Made by a program: the position numbers and the translations under genes. Positions 9,122 through 18,392 of a stretch of 64,000 nucleotides of DNA are shown piece after piece. The stretch comes from Prescottella defluvii. Its GTDB lineage: Bacteria > Actinomycetota > Actinomycetes > Mycobacteriales > Mycobacteriaceae. The DNA lies in contig CP121458.1 of the NCBI GenBank assembly GCA_029690005.1, positions 930,001-994,000 of the forward strand, written 5' to 3'. The notes under the pieces were generated by a model. That model saw only the letters and a program-made list of their open reading frames with translations, ran no database searches and had not been told where the DNA came from. Within the stretch, counting starts at the first letter, position 1; every line of letters starts with the position of its first letter.

Positions 9122-10049
9122 ATGTCGAAAACCGTTGTTGCCAATGCATACGGTGGGCCGGAGGTCCTCGAGGTGATCGACGAGGACCTCCCGGCTCCCG
9201 CACCGGGACAGGTGGTCGTGGAGATGCGCGCCATCGGCGTCAATCCCATCGACTACAAGTTGTACAGCGGGGCGTTCGGCGCCGACCCGGCGCGACTGCC
9301 CGTACGTCCGGGCCTGGAGGGATCCGGTGTCGTCGTCGCCGTCGGGGACGGCGAGGCCGGCGTCCGGGTCGGTGAGGACGTGATCGTCTACTCGGGTAGC
9401 GGCGGCTACTCCGAGCGGGTGCTCGTGTCCGCGGAGGACGTTCTGCCCAAACCGGAATCCGTGTCGTGGGAGGCCGCTGCCTCCCTGCTCGTCGTGGGCG
9501 GTACCGCGGTCGATGCACTGACCGTGACCCGGGTCGGCGAGGGCGACGTGGTCGTCATCCAGGGAGCCGCCGGCGGCGTCGGCGAACTCGCGGTGCAACT
9601 CGCTGCCGCGCGGGGCGCGATCGTCATAGGCGTGGCGCGAGAGAAACACCACGACTTCCTGCGGGGCCTCGGGCGACGCCGGTGGAGCCCGGAGACGGTC
9701 TCCCCGAGCGGATCCGGGAGATCGCGCCGGACGGCGTCGATGCGGTGATCGACACCGTCGGCACCGACGACGTCGTCGACGCCTCACTCGCCCTGGGCGC
9801 CGATCGCGACCGGATCGTCACGATCGTGGCGGTCGAGCGCGCGCAGCGCGACGGGTTCCTCTGGATCGGCGGGGAAACGAGAACAGTGACCGGATCCGTC
9901 GCGAGGCGCGCCCGGTCCTCGTCGACATGGCCGGCCACGGCGGCCTGGATGTGCTGGTCGGCACCCGGTTCCCGCTGGCCGAGGCGGCCGACGCGCACCG
10001 CGCGCTCCAGAAGCCTCACGCGCGCGGGAAGTTCGTACTGGTGCCGTAG
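9122..10049 (+). CDS. Quinone oxidoreductase / zinc-type alcohol dehydrogenase family (MDR), two frameshifts
   Basis: NADPH-dependent medium-chain dehydrogenase/reductase of the quinone reductase branch. The N-terminal GroES-like part has VNPIDYKLYSG and GLEGSGVVVAVG. The nucleotide-binding fold follows with IQGAAGGVGELAVQLA. No zinc-binding Cys cluster is present, as expected for quinone reductases. Frame breaks are near 9665-9675 and near 9870. The end reads LVGTRFPLAEAADAHRAL and then GKFVLVP with TAG 10047-10049, the usual family C-terminus. Total about 308 residues. It follows kshA on the same strand after about 50 bases and may be co-transcribed; any role in steroid breakdown is unproven. 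Confidence 0.75.
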
Positions 10050-10082
10050 TTCTCCCGTCCGCGCGCCGCTCCCGGTGCCACA

Positions 10083-10835
10083 ATGGAAGCGGTGGACTCC
10101 CTCTGGTGGGGGCAGGCCAGCGGTCAGGGGTGGGCGCAGTTCCTCGCGCTCGGCTACGCGCTGGTGCTCTGCTCCGCGATCGGTCTGGAACGCGAATTCC
10201 GGCGCAAGAGCGCGGGAATCCGTACCTATGCGATCGTCGGTCTGGGTTCGGCGCTGTTCGTTCTGGTCAGCAAGTTCGGTTTCGGTGATGTGCTCGATCC
10301 GGGGCGTGTGGTTCTCGACCCCTCCCGAGTTGCCGCGCAGATCGTGACCGGGATCGGATTCATCGGTGCCGGAATCATCTTCGTGCGACGGGACGCCGTC
10401 CGGGGGCTCACCACGGCGTCGGCCGTCTGGATCAGCGCGGCTGTCGGTGCCGCCTGCGGTGCCGGTCTGCCCGGGCTCGCCGCGGCCGTCACCGTCGCGT
10501 ACTTCGTCGTCGTGTACGCCTACCCGCCGCTTCTTCGGAGGGTGCCCGGCAGTCGCGTGCGCCGCGAGCCGATCCGCCTGCGGTACATCGACGGTCGCGG
10601 ACTGCTCCGACAGATTCTCCGAACGGCGACGGAGATGAATTACGCCGTCACGCATGTCGATACGAGCAGATCCGAGCACGACGGGACGGTCCGCCTGACG
10701 ATGGACGTCGAGGGCCGTGGTGGCTTGGCGGGTCTGGCGGACCGGCTGTCGTCGATCGACGGGGTCGTCGAGGTGACGGCGGGCCGCCGCGACGAGGTCG
10801 ACGAAACGGACGAGTTCGACGAGTTCGACGAGTGA
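10083..10835 (+). CDS. MgtC/SapB family membrane protein
   Basis: About 250 residues. The N-terminal half has the MgtC/SapB pattern: several hydrophobic helices, the GLERE motif (SAIGLEREFRRKSAGIRTY), GIGFIGAGIIF and RGLTTASAVWISAAVG. The C-terminal part (LRYIDGRGLLRQILR onward) is the soluble ACT-like domain. The last residues are acidic repeats (DETDEFDEFDE) encoded by a short tandem repeat at 10806-10833. MgtC proteins help growth in low magnesium and inside macrophages and modulate F-type ATPase in some pathogens. That role is family knowledge, not shown here. It follows the oxidoreductase by about 33 bases. Confidence 0.85.
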   Translation: MEAVDSLWWGQASGQGWAQFLALGYALVLCSAIGLEREFRRKSAGIRTYAIVGLGSALFVLVSKFGFGDVLDPGRVVLDPSRVAAQIVTGIGFIGAGIIFVRRDAVRGLTTASAVWISAAVGAACGAGLPGLAAAVTVAYFVVVYAYPPLLRRVPGSRVRREPIRLRYIDGRGLLRQILRTATEMNYAVTHVDTSRSEHDGTVRLTMDVEGRGGLAGLADRLSSIDGVVEVTAGRRDEVDETDEFDEFDE

Positions 10836-10841
10836 GGCCGG

Positions 10842-12133
10842 TCAGTCGACGCACGGGATGCCGCCCGTGTCGTCGGCTGCCACGGGCTGCTCCGGCGGTG
10901 GGGCTTCGAGTGGGGTGCTCGTGTCCTCGGTCGTCGTCGTGGTGGTTTGCGACCCCGATCGTGTGGGCTTCGACGACGTGACGGGCGGAGTGGTCGTGGT
11001 GGTCGGGGTCGGGGTGGTGGTCGTGGTGGTCGACGGCGCGGGACCCTCGCCCGCGAACAACCGGGACACCTCGGTACGCAGTCGTTTGGGGTCGACGATG
11101 TTGACGGCCGCGCCGTCGATGGTCCGGTACCCCTCGATCGGCAGGGTGTAGAAGTCGAGTTCTCCCTTCGTGAGGTTGCGTGCATGGGTGGCGAAGGCGA
11201 CCGGATCGAGATCGTCGTCGACGACGACATCGCTCTTCACGGTGTCGAACAGACCGCGCATCTTGCTGACGCTGCCAAACACGCCGGCCGAGTCGAGATT
11301 GCGGATCACGGCGGTGAGGAAGGCCTGCTGCCGGCGAGTTCGGTCGAGGTCACCGTTGTCGAGGCCGTGCCGCTGCCGCACGAACGACAGCGCCTGCGAC
11401 GGGTCGAGGGACTGCTTGCCGGCCGGGAACTGTGCGCCGGAGTACGGGTCGTCGACGGGCGCGTTGAGGCACACCTCGAGCGGGCCGAGCGCCTTGGCGA
11501 TGTCGTAGAAGCCGACGAGGTTGACCTCGGCGAAATGGTCGATCGGCACGCGCAGCAGGTTCTGCACGGTCTTCAACGTCGAACGCCGCCCGGCGTCACG
11601 GGCTCGCTGTTCACGCTCGGCCGGATCGGTCACCCCCGCGCTTCCAGCTGGGCGTCGGCGTCGGCCTTCGCCGCCCCGTACGCCTCCTTGATCTTGCGTT
11701 TGCCCAAGCCGGGGACCTCGACGTAGTCGTCGCGCGGGATCGCCGCCGCGGTCGCCCGGCTGCCGTCGCCCGGCACGTGCAGCAGGATCAGCGTGTTGGT
11801 GTTGTAACCGCCGACGTCGCTGTCCCCCGCGTGCAGCTCGTCGGTGACGAACTCCGGCGGTAGGTCATTGCCGTGCATGTCTTTTCGGCTGTCGAGGCCG
11901 ATGAGAAGAATGTTCGAATCGCCGTGCTGCGACGTCCGGTCACCGCCGGTCAGGACGTCGAGGGCGCCGGACCGGATGAGTCCCGACGTCAACTGGTGCT
12001 GGGCGGCCCACCCCAGGCCGGTCGACAGCAGCACCGCGGCCGCCGCCGTGGCTGTGACGACGCGCAGTGCCGTGACTGCCCACCGTCGGCGAGGTCGCGG
12101 GCCGTCGATCGTGTCATCCCGATCGGAGCGCAC
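10842..12133 (-). CDS. LytR-CpsA-Psr (LCP) family ligase, one frameshift
   Basis: LCP proteins attach polymers such as arabinogalactan to peptidoglycan outside the membrane. The N-terminus has one transmembrane helix (VVTATAAAAVLLSTGLGW) after an Arg-rich stretch. The LCP core is visible: NILLIGLDSR, AAAIPRDDYV, KIKEAYGAAK, then VNLVGFYDIAKALGPLEVC and LSFVRQRHGL with the catalytic Arg/Asp residues. The frame breaks at a G5 run near 11633-11637; one extra G joins LEARG to VTDPAERE. The C-terminus is a Thr/Pro/Ser-rich, likely cell-wall-spanning tail. Start is GTG 12133. It converges on mgtC with a 6-base gap. Confidence 0.85.
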
Positions 12134-12223
12134 TGCCCAAACATAACCCCGCGCCGGTCCGGGTGTTCACAGGATTCGGCGCTTGCACCGCACTTGTCCG
12201 CAATGCCGGGGCGAGCGCCTATG

Positions 12224-13534
12224 TCAGCGTCGTACCGACTTCGTTATCGCCAGCGACATCACGGCGGCGATCGCGCACAGCCCGCCGGCCACGAAGAACG
12301 CCGCGTCGTAGCCGCCGAATCGGTCCCGCACGAGTCCCGCGAGGAACGCCACCAGCCCCGCGCCGATCTGGTGCGACGCCAGCACCCAGCCGAAGACGAT
12401 CGGGCCGTCCACGCCGAAGTGTTTGCGGCACAGCGCGACCGTGGGCGGGACCGTCGCGACCCAGTCGAGGCCGTAGAAGATGATGAAGGCGATCATGGGC
12501 GGGTGCACCGTCTCGGCGAACAACAGCGGCAGCACCATCAGCGACAGTCCTCGCAGCAGGTAGTAGATCCCCAGCAGCTTGCGGGAATCGAACCGGTCCG
12601 TGAACCATCCCGACGCGATCGTCCCGACCAGATCGAACAGGCCGATCACGGCCAGCAGGCCCGCTGCGGCCGTCACCGGCATGCCGTGATCGTGCGCGGC
12701 CGGGACGAAGTGGGTGCCGACGAGGCCGTTGGTGCTGGCGCCGCAGATCGCGAAGGTGCCCGCCAACAGCCAGAACACGCGGGTCCGTGCCGCGGACCAG
12801 AGCACCCCGAGGGCGCGTCCGACGGCGCCTCCGGGCCCGTCCGGGACTTCCGGGCGCACGTAGTCGGAGGGCGCTCCGTACGGCGTCGTCCCGATGTCCT
12901 CGGGGCGGTTGCGCAGGAACATCAGCACCAGGGGCACCACCGCGAGGGCAGCAGCCGCCACCGTCAGGGACACCGTCTGCCAGTCGTAGCGCTCGGCGAG
13001 CATGGCGAGTACCGGCAGGAACACGAGTTGGCCGGCCGCACCACCCGCGGTGAGGACACCCGTGACGAGCCCGCGGCGGGCGACGAACCAGCGGTCGGTC
13101 ACCGTCGCCACGAACGCGAGTGCCATCGATCCGGTGCCGAGGCCGACCAGCACGCCCCACAGCAGGACCAGCTGCCACGTGGTGGTCATGAAGACCGTCA
13201 GGCCGCTGCCGAGGGACACGAGCACCAGCGCCGACGCCACGATGCGCCGCATGCCGAATCGCTCCATCAGCGCCGCAGCGAACGGAGCGGTCAGTCCGTA
13301 CAGGACGAGGTTGACCGACACCGCGGCCGAGATGCTCGCCCGCGACCAGCCGAAGTCGTCGTGCAGCGGGTCGATGAGCACGGACGGCGCGGCCCGGAAA
13401 CTGGCGGCACCGACCAGTGCCAGGAACGCGACCGCCGCGGTGAACCATGCCGGGTGGATCCGACGCGCACGCCCGCTGGGGGTGGATCTGGTGGTGGAAC
13501 TGGGCGGGGCGATCTCGGAACTCACGGCGTACAT
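12224..13534 (-). CDS. MFS transporter
   Basis: About 436 residues with 12 hydrophobic segments. The loop between helices 2 and 3 carries the MFS signature as AALMERFGMRR, and the mid-protein equivalent is GWFTDRFDSRK. Together these mark a major facilitator exporter or uptake carrier of the monocarboxylate/oxalate-formate type (RHS/OFA-like layout with FGWSRASISAAVSVN at helix 1-2). It is last in a three-gene set: an enoyl-CoA hydratase, then an SDR, then this transporter, with a 37-base gap after the SDR stop. The set suggests uptake and breakdown of a carboxylic acid. The substrate is unknown. Confidence 0.85.
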   Translation of the reverse strand: MYAVSSEIAPPSSTTRSTPSGRARRIHPAWFTAAVAFLALVGAASFRAAPSVLIDPLHDDFGWSRASISAAVSVNLVLYGLTAPFAAALMERFGMRRIVASALVLVSLGSGLTVFMTTTWQLVLLWGVLVGLGTGSMALAFVATVTDRWFVARRGLVTGVLTAGGAAGQLVFLPVLAMLAERYDWQTVSLTVAAAALAVVPLVLMFLRNRPEDIGTTPYGAPSDYVRPEVPDGPGGAVGRALGVLWSAARTRVFWLLAGTFAICGASTNGLVGTHFVPAAHDHGMPVTAAAGLLAVIGLFDLVGTIASGWFTDRFDSRKLLGIYYLLRGLSLMVLPLLFAETVHPPMIAFIIFYGLDWVATVPPTVALCRKHFGVDGPIVFGWVLASHQIGAGLVAFLAGLVRDRFGGYDAAFFVAGGLCAIAAVMSLAITKSVRR

Positions 13535-13571
13535 TGTGGCGGTCGCCGGGCGGGCGACCGCCACCGGTCCG

Positions 13572-14343
13572 TCAGTGCACCACCGATCCGCCGTCGGCGA
13601 TGATCGACCTGCCCCGTGATGTAGCTTCCCGCGTCGGAGGCGAGCAGCAGTGCGGGGCCGACCATTTCGTCGGGATCCGCGATACGCCGCTGCAGCGACA
13701 TCTGCCGCATCGCCTCGATCGCGTCCGGTGGATTGCTGCGGACCATGTGGGTGTCGACCGAACCGGGGGCGAGCGCGTTGACACGGATGCCCCGCGGCGC
13801 GAACTCCGCGGCCATGGACCGGGTGTACGACAGCAGTGCATTCTTGCCGGCCGCGTACATCGCGACCTTCGGTGAGAACATGAACGCGCCCACCGAGATC
13901 ACATTGATGACGGCCGCGTGTTTGCTGGCCTCTAGGTAGGGCAGCGCCGCCTGGGTCAGGAATACCGGGCCACGCAGATTCACGTCGTAGGACTTGGACC
14001 ACGCCTCCGGCGTGAACTCGCCCAGCGGCAGCGTGAGCGGGTTGGCCGCGGCGTTGACCAGGATGTCGATGCCCCCGAACTCGCTCGCCGCCCCCTCCGC
14101 CAGTGCCGTGAGATCGTCGAGTTCGCCCATGTGCGTGGCGATTCCGACCGCGTTGCCGCCGATCTCCCGCAGGTGACGCGCGGCCTCGGCGCACGCGTCG
14201 GCCTTGCGGCTGGCGACGACGACGTCGGCGCCCGCGGCGGCGAACCCCTCGGCGATCGCCAAGCCGATGCCGCGGGTGCCGCCTGCGACCACCGCGGTGC
14301 GGCCGGAGAGGTCGAAGAGCTGGTTCAACTTGTCGCGGTTCAT
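13572..14343 (-). CDS. SDR family oxidoreductase, frameshift near C-terminus
   Basis: Classical short-chain dehydrogenase of about 256 residues. The NAD(P)-binding motif TAVVAGGTRGIGLAIAEGF, the NAAAN motif (VNAAANPL), the catalytic Tyr and Lys in YAAGKNALL, and PGSVDTHM are all visible. The frame breaks near 13605 (an extra G after CAG) and the normal ending TGQSIIADGGSVVH is recovered in the next frame, with TGA 13572-13574. Its ATG overlaps the stop of the upstream enoyl-CoA hydratase (ATGA), so the two are translationally coupled. Probably oxidises a hydroxyacyl intermediate made by that hydratase. This is inference from coupling. Confidence 0.82.
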
Positions 14344-15157
14344 GCGTAGTCTCCTGTCCGAGCCCAGGCGGGTGGGCGGCGTTCGATGAATGCGGCGGCG
14401 GCTTCGGCGAACTCGCCGCCGGTGCCGGCCAGGATCTGGGTACGGTTCTCGAGGGCGATTGCGGCGTCGACGCTGCCGGCGGAGGCGTTCGCGGTGAGGA
14501 CCTGCTTGGTCATGGACAGCGCGAACGGGCTGTGACCGCACAGGGTGTGTGCGAGTTCCAGTGCCGCGTCCGGCAGTTCGGCGTCGGGCACGACGCGGGT
14601 GACGAACCCGATCCGTTCGGCCTCGGCGGCGTCGAACTCCCGGGCGGTGGTGATCAACTCGGTGGCACGCCCGGCGCCGATCAGTCTCGGCAGGGTGTAG
14701 CTGATCCCGATGTCGCAGCCGGAGACGCCGACCTTGATGAACTGCACGCCGAACCGTGCCGAGGTCGAGGCGATCCGCAGGTCACACGCGGCCGCCAGCG
14801 CCAATCCGCCGCCGAACGCCGGACCGTTGATCGCGGCGATCACCGTCTGAGGGAGTCGCTGGAGGCGGGGACGAGCGAGGCGATGTACTCCTGGGTGCGC
14901 ATCCCCGCCGCCGGCCCGGTGAGGCCCGCCGCGGTCGGTGACCTCGGTGTCGGGTCCTTCAGATCGAGGCCGGCACTGAAGCCGCGCCCGGCCCCGGTGA
15001 GGATCACCACGCGGCAGGTGTTGTCCTGCTCGAGTGCGGTGAGGGCCGCGTGCAGTTCCTCGACCAGCGCGAAACTCAGGGCGTTGAGCCGGTCGGGACG
15101 GTCGAGGGTCACGGTGACGACGGCCGGGGTCGGCCGTGCGATGTCGATCAAAGTCAT
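14340..15157 (-). CDS. Enoyl-CoA hydratase/isomerase family protein, one frameshift
   Basis: Crotonase-fold enzyme of about 272 residues. Features in order: PAVVTVTLDRPDRLNALS, oxyanion-hole segment GAGRGFSAGLDLKD, second oxyanion segment AINGPAFGGGLALAAACDL, then VGVSGCDIGISYTLPRLIG. The catalytic Glu positions are not both obvious, so hydratase versus isomerase or hydrolase cannot be decided. A frame break lies near 14850-14870 (VPASSDSLRR becomes a sensible LQRLPQTVIAAI only in the next frame). First gene of the ECH-SDR-MFS set. It is divergent from a TetR gene 103 bases away, with a palindrome between them. Confidence 0.82.
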
Positions 15158-15204
15158 TCGGGCTCCGCATCGTTCGGGACGTCTGCGTCGATTCGTCCGA
15201 CTAT

Positions 15205-15227
15205 TACGCTTACACGATGTAAGGTAA
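15205..15227. promoter_or_regulatory. TetR-type operator between ECH operon and tetR
   Basis: CTTACACGATGTAAG at 15209-15223 is a perfect 6+3+6 inverted repeat, and partial outer TTAC/GTAA repeats extend it to 15205-15227. It sits between divergent starts at 15157 (minus) and 15260 (plus), the usual place for a TetR autoregulator to control both directions. Confidence 0.6.
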
Positions 15228-15259
15228 TTTGTCAGTAGTTCTCGAAGACGGAGGTCGCC

Positions 15260-15853
15260 TTGGATGGGAACGGCCCCGCGCGGGGCAGGCCGCGCGATCC
15301 GGCCCGACACCGGGCAGTGCTCGAAGCGACCGCGGAGCTGCTGGTCGAGGGTGGCTACGAGGCGGTCACGTTCGCCGCGGTCGCGCGCCGGGCCGACGTC
15401 GGACGCCCGCTGCTGTACCAGTGGTGGGGCAGCAAGGCGGCGCTCGTGCAGGAGGCCCTGTTCCGGCGGGAGCCGCTGTCGGCGAGCGCGATTCCGGACG
15501 ACGCCCCGTTCGCCGAGACGTTCACGGCGATGGTGCGGGACATGGTCGCACTCCAGTTGCTACCCGAATATCGGTGTGGCATGCCGGGGCTGATCGCCGA
15601 CATGGTTGCCGATCGTGAACTGCAGGACGAGGCCGAGCGCCGGTTCATCGCACCGGTACGGGCCAGATACGTCGAAGTCTTCGACCGGGCGATCGCGGCC
15701 GGTGAGATCAGGCCCGACGTCGACGGCGGACTCGTGCTGGACACGCTGCGTGGAGCGCTCACCACCCTGACCCTCGTGCGGTCCGACTGGAGCGAGAGCG
15801 ACCTCGTGGACTACCTCGCCCGACTCGTGCTCGACGGAATAGTGGCGTCCTGA
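15260..15853 (+). CDS. TetR/AcrR family repressor
   Basis: 197 residues. The N-terminal HTH covers RHRAVLEATAELLVEGGY, FAAVARRADVGRPLLYQWW and GSKAALVQEAL, typical TetR. The C-terminal domain reads like TetR_C ligand pockets with FTAMVRDMVAL and LDTLRGALTTL. The start is an unusual TTG at 15260, chosen because a strong GGAGGT lies five bases upstream and no in-frame ATG fits. It probably represses itself and the divergent ECH-SDR-MFS set through the palindrome at 15205-15227, released by a CoA ester or acid substrate. The ligand is not known. Confidence 0.85.
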   Translation: MDGNGPARGRPRDPARHRAVLEATAELLVEGGYEAVTFAAVARRADVGRPLLYQWWGSKAALVQEALFRREPLSASAIPDDAPFAETFTAMVRDMVALQLLPEYRCGMPGLIADMVADRELQDEAERRFIAPVRARYVEVFDRAIAAGEIRPDVDGGLVLDTLRGALTTLTLVRSDWSESDLVDYLARLVLDGIVAS

Positions 15854-16113
15854 CCTCGCCGACGTAATTCGATTGCGCACCGGTGTACGCACTGCCTATC
15901 GTTCGACGCATCCGGCCCCAGCGCCGGACCTACGCACTTGGAAGTGGTGAACTATGCCCCGGACAGCCGCCGAGCTTCTTCGCGATCCCGCGAATCGCTC
16001 GGACCGGTGATCCGTTCCCGACATCGGATCCCCTGTCCGGTGTGAGACTTCCGCGGGACCGATTGCGCTCGGCAGACATTGCCGCCCGATCGATCTCACA
16101 GAGGAGAACTCCC

Positions 16114-16860
16114 GTGTCCCGCAGTGGCACACCAATTTCACACCTGTCCACGTTCACCTGCATTCGGTGCGGATTGACCGTCTCCGAAGCCGCGCCGAGC
16201 GTCGGGTCCCGTACGCACTGCCCCAACTGTCTGACCGGCAGGCACGGGCAGTGCGGTGCCCGCACGCATCCGATCGCGGTGTCCGTGCTGCGCGACGGCG
16301 ACTGGATGCTGATCCACCGCTGTACCGGCTGCGATCACCTCGAGGCCCTGGAGGTCGCCGAGGACGACAACCAACTCCTGTTGATCCGCATCGCGGTGAA
16401 ACCGTTGGCGCAGCCGCCGTTCCCGCTTCGAGCACCTCGCGCAGCTCTGACGCGCGGGGTGATCGAGGTGTCACGCAGGAACGGCAGAACAGAGCGTCCA
16501 CAGCGCGTCAAACCCGCACACCGGGACGGTCCTGCGCGCCGCGGGACGTCGTTTCGTTGTCTCGGTTGCGGACTGGACGTACCGATGTGGGCTCCAGGCA
16601 CGGCGCACCGTAACCACTGTCCGACGTGCCTGTGCTCCAGGCACGTCGACGGGGATCTGCCCGGTGACCGTGCGTCGTCGTGCGGTGGTCGGATGGACCC
16701 GATCTCGATCTCGGTACGCGGCGGCGGTGAATGGGTGATCATCCACCGGTGCAGCGCGTGTGGTGCGATGAGCGCCAATCGTGCTGCGGGCGACGATAAT
16801 CCGCTCGCGCTGGTGCGAATCGCGGTGCGACCGCTGTCGCGTCTCGACCGGATTCGCTGA
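16114..16860 (+). CDS. Tandem RNHCP-domain zinc-ribbon protein
   Basis: 248 residues from GTG 16114, which follows GAGGAG. It holds two copies of the RNHCP domain, a small Cys-rich family of unknown function. Copy 1 (residues ~14-108) has FTCIRCGLTV, RTHCPNCLTGRH and IHRCTGCDH. Copy 2 (residues ~150-245) has the canonical FRCLGCGLDV, HRNHCPTCLCSRHVD, GDRASSCGGRMDP and IHRCSACGA. Each copy carries three CxxC pairs that could bind zinc. Copy 1 has lost the central GDRa..C.g.M part and the RN of RNHCP, so it is diverged. Most family members I know of have a single domain. No neighbours suggest a role. It may bind nucleic acid, by analogy with zinc ribbons only. Confidence 0.8.
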   Translation: MSRSGTPISHLSTFTCIRCGLTVSEAAPSVGSRTHCPNCLTGRHGQCGARTHPIAVSVLRDGDWMLIHRCTGCDHLEALEVAEDDNQLLLIRIAVKPLAQPPFPLRAPRAALTRGVIEVSRRNGRTERPQRVKPAHRDGPARRGTSFRCLGCGLDVPMWAPGTAHRNHCPTCLCSRHVDGDLPGDRASSCGGRMDPISISVRGGGEWVIIHRCSACGAMSANRAAGDDNPLALVRIAVRPLSRLDRIR

Positions 16861-16904
16861 CGCGTTCGTCGAGGTAGCCCCGACGCGCCGCGTGGCCCGG
16901 GAAC

Positions 16905-16929
16905 GCCCGTCCGCAGTGAGCGGGCGGGC
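16905..16929. terminator. Hairpin terminator between convergent genes
   Basis: GCCCGTCCGC at 16905-16914 pairs with GCGGGCGGGC at 16920-16929 across a short loop, with one G-T pair. No T run follows. It lies between the stop of the RNHCP gene and the stop of the SRPBCC gene on the other strand, so it could end both transcripts. A near copy occurs at 18393-18418. Confidence 0.6.
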
Positions 16930-16933
16930 CTTC

Positions 16934-17376
16934 CTAGTTCCAGTTGTCGATCTTGACGTCACGGGGATCCGGTGCTCCCGTGCCGGTTTCGACCAGCGAC
17001 TTCAGGCTCATCAGGAAGAGCGCCCACTTGGTACTGCAGTGGTGCATGAACTCCACGGGTACCTTCCATCCCTCCTGTGTGAAGAGGACGATGGTGTAGT
17101 CGCCGTCGCGTCGGAGATCCCACACCACCCGGGTGCCGATCCACTCCTCGGGCCCTTCGATGAACTCCCACACTACTCGCTTCGCAGGCTGGAGCTCGAT
17201 CACCTTCAGATCGAATCCGCCTGCTCCGAAACGGAACTGGAGTATCCCCCGACGTTCGGGTCGCCGCCTGTATCGCTGGCCCACCAGCCGGCAAGACCGT
17301 CGACCGTCGTCAGCGCCGCGTAGACATCGTCGACGGAGGCCGACTTGATTCCGACCCTGTGCAGAATGTCAACCAT
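16934..17376 (-). CDS. SRPBCC/AHSA1-like protein, frameshifted
   Basis: About 148 residues. Opens MVDILHRVGIKSASVDDVYA, a typical SRPBCC start, with GLAGWWASDTGGD. The frame breaks at a G run near 17240, after which ILQFRFGAGGFDLKVIEL, KRVVWEFIEGPEEW and GTRVVWDLRRDGDYT continue the beta-rich AHSA1/START-like fold. Such proteins bind hydrophobic ligands; some act with ArsR-type regulators. It is the last gene of an SRPBCC-ArsR-SRPBCC set, about 20 bases after the ArsR stop. The ligand is unknown. Confidence 0.75.
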
Positions 17377-17395
17377 CTCGAGTTCCTCTCTCGTA

Positions 17396-17734
17396 TCACT
17401 TTCGACTGTTGCGTTGGATTCCTTCTGCGATCCGCTTGATGCGCTGGAGCCTGGCATCCCACGTCGACCCGACGGCGTTGAGTTGCGCTACGGCGCGGGC
17501 GAGTTGCGCGTCATCGACCCGGTAGAGCCGCTCCCGGCCCACGGGCGTCGCGTGCACCAAACCGACGCGGTCGAGAACACCGAGGTGTTTCGAGACGGCT
17601 TGACGGGTCACGGGTAGCTGCTCGCTGAGCGTGGTCGCCGTCCCCTCGCCATCCGCCAGCAGCAGGTCGAGCATTCGACGCCGTGTCGGGTCTCCGATCG
17701 CGGACCAGAGGCCATCGTCGACAACGGAGTTCAT
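17396..17734 (-). CDS. ArsR-family winged-helix repressor
   Basis: 112 residues. The HTH region reads LWSAIGDPTRRRMLDLLL, then LSEQLPVTRQAVSKHLGVLDRVGLV and GRERLYRVD, the standard ArsR/SmtB fold. No Cys cluster for metal sensing is present, so it belongs to the non-metal group commonly paired with SRPBCC proteins. Its ATG overlaps the stop of the upstream SRPBCC gene (ATGA). Probably represses its own operon; palindromes at and before the operon start are candidate operators. Confidence 0.87.
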   Translation of the reverse strand: MNSVVDDGLWSAIGDPTRRRMLDLLLADGEGTATTLSEQLPVTRQAVSKHLGVLDRVGLVHATPVGRERLYRVDDAQLARAVAQLNAVGSTWDARLQRIKRIAEGIQRNSRK

Positions 17735-18231
17735 CGGTTCGCCCCCAGTCGGCGCGCGTACTCGACGAGGCGCGGCAGATGCCGGTCCCACCCCTCGATG
17801 TGCGAGTTGTACTGCTCCTCGAGAACAGCTACCTCCCAACCCATCTCGCGGAATCCGGTTTCCGTCATGCGGACCGTCGTGCCCTCTCCGGAGCGGACGA
17901 GTTCGAATGTCACCAGCAGGGAGTTGTCGGGGGCCGCTCCGTCGTCGGTCAGATGGGCCCAGCGGAAGGAGAACAATCGGGGTGGCTGAGCGTCGACCAC
18001 CGTGATCCGCGCGACGTGCCCGTCGGGCGAGCTCCTGTCGCCCCACACGAGTTCGCCGACGGAGCCGGGGATCGGTTCCAGGTCGACCACCTCGTCGGGC
18101 CACCACTCCTTCAAGTGCTCCGGACTGCTGATGACTTCGTAGACCACGTCAGGCGTGGCTTCGACGTAAATCGAGCGTTCGATTCGTCCGTGCTCCACGT
18201 CGGCTCCCTCTATCGCAACCGTTGGTTGCAT
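17731..18231 (-). CDS. SRPBCC/AHSA1 domain protein
   Basis: 166 residues with the AHSA1 pattern: GRIERSIYVEATPDVVYEVI, EWWPDEVVDLEP, GDRSSPDGHVARITVV, FSFRWAH and VRMTETGFREMGWE. Cytoplasmic ligand-binding fold of unknown ligand. First gene of the set with ArsR and a second SRPBCC gene, which suggests a small hydrophobic-compound response. The start ATG overlaps a CAACC-N3-GGTTG palindrome, so repressor binding would directly block initiation. Confidence 0.82.
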   Translation of the reverse strand: MQPTVAIEGADVEHGRIERSIYVEATPDVVYEVISSPEHLKEWWPDEVVDLEPIPGSVGELVWGDRSSPDGHVARITVVDAQPPRLFSFRWAHLTDDGAAPDNSLLVTFELVRSGEGTTVRMTETGFREMGWEVAVLEEQYNSHIEGWDRHLPRLVEYARRLGANR

Positions 18232-18277
18232 ATGAGGCTACCCGACCCGAGACTGCATGCGCAACCAATCATTGCGC
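18216..18277. promoter_or_regulatory. Candidate operators of the SRPBCC-ArsR operon
   Basis: CAACC-GTT-GGTTG occupies 18216-18228, inside the first codons of the minus-strand gene that starts at 18231. A second inverted repeat, GCGCAA at 18259-18264 and TTGCGC at 18272-18277, lies upstream. Both are placed where an autoregulator would act. The first has the same half-sites as two palindromes at 23054-23094. Confidence 0.45.
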
Positions 18278-18392
18278 TTTGTCGTGGTGGGTCGCTCGCC
18301 GCGCGTGACCTCGCACGATTCGCAGTTCCCGTGCAGAACTGTGCGAACCCGGGCAATGTGGACGGCAAGCGCATGCCGCGCGGCCCTGTGAA

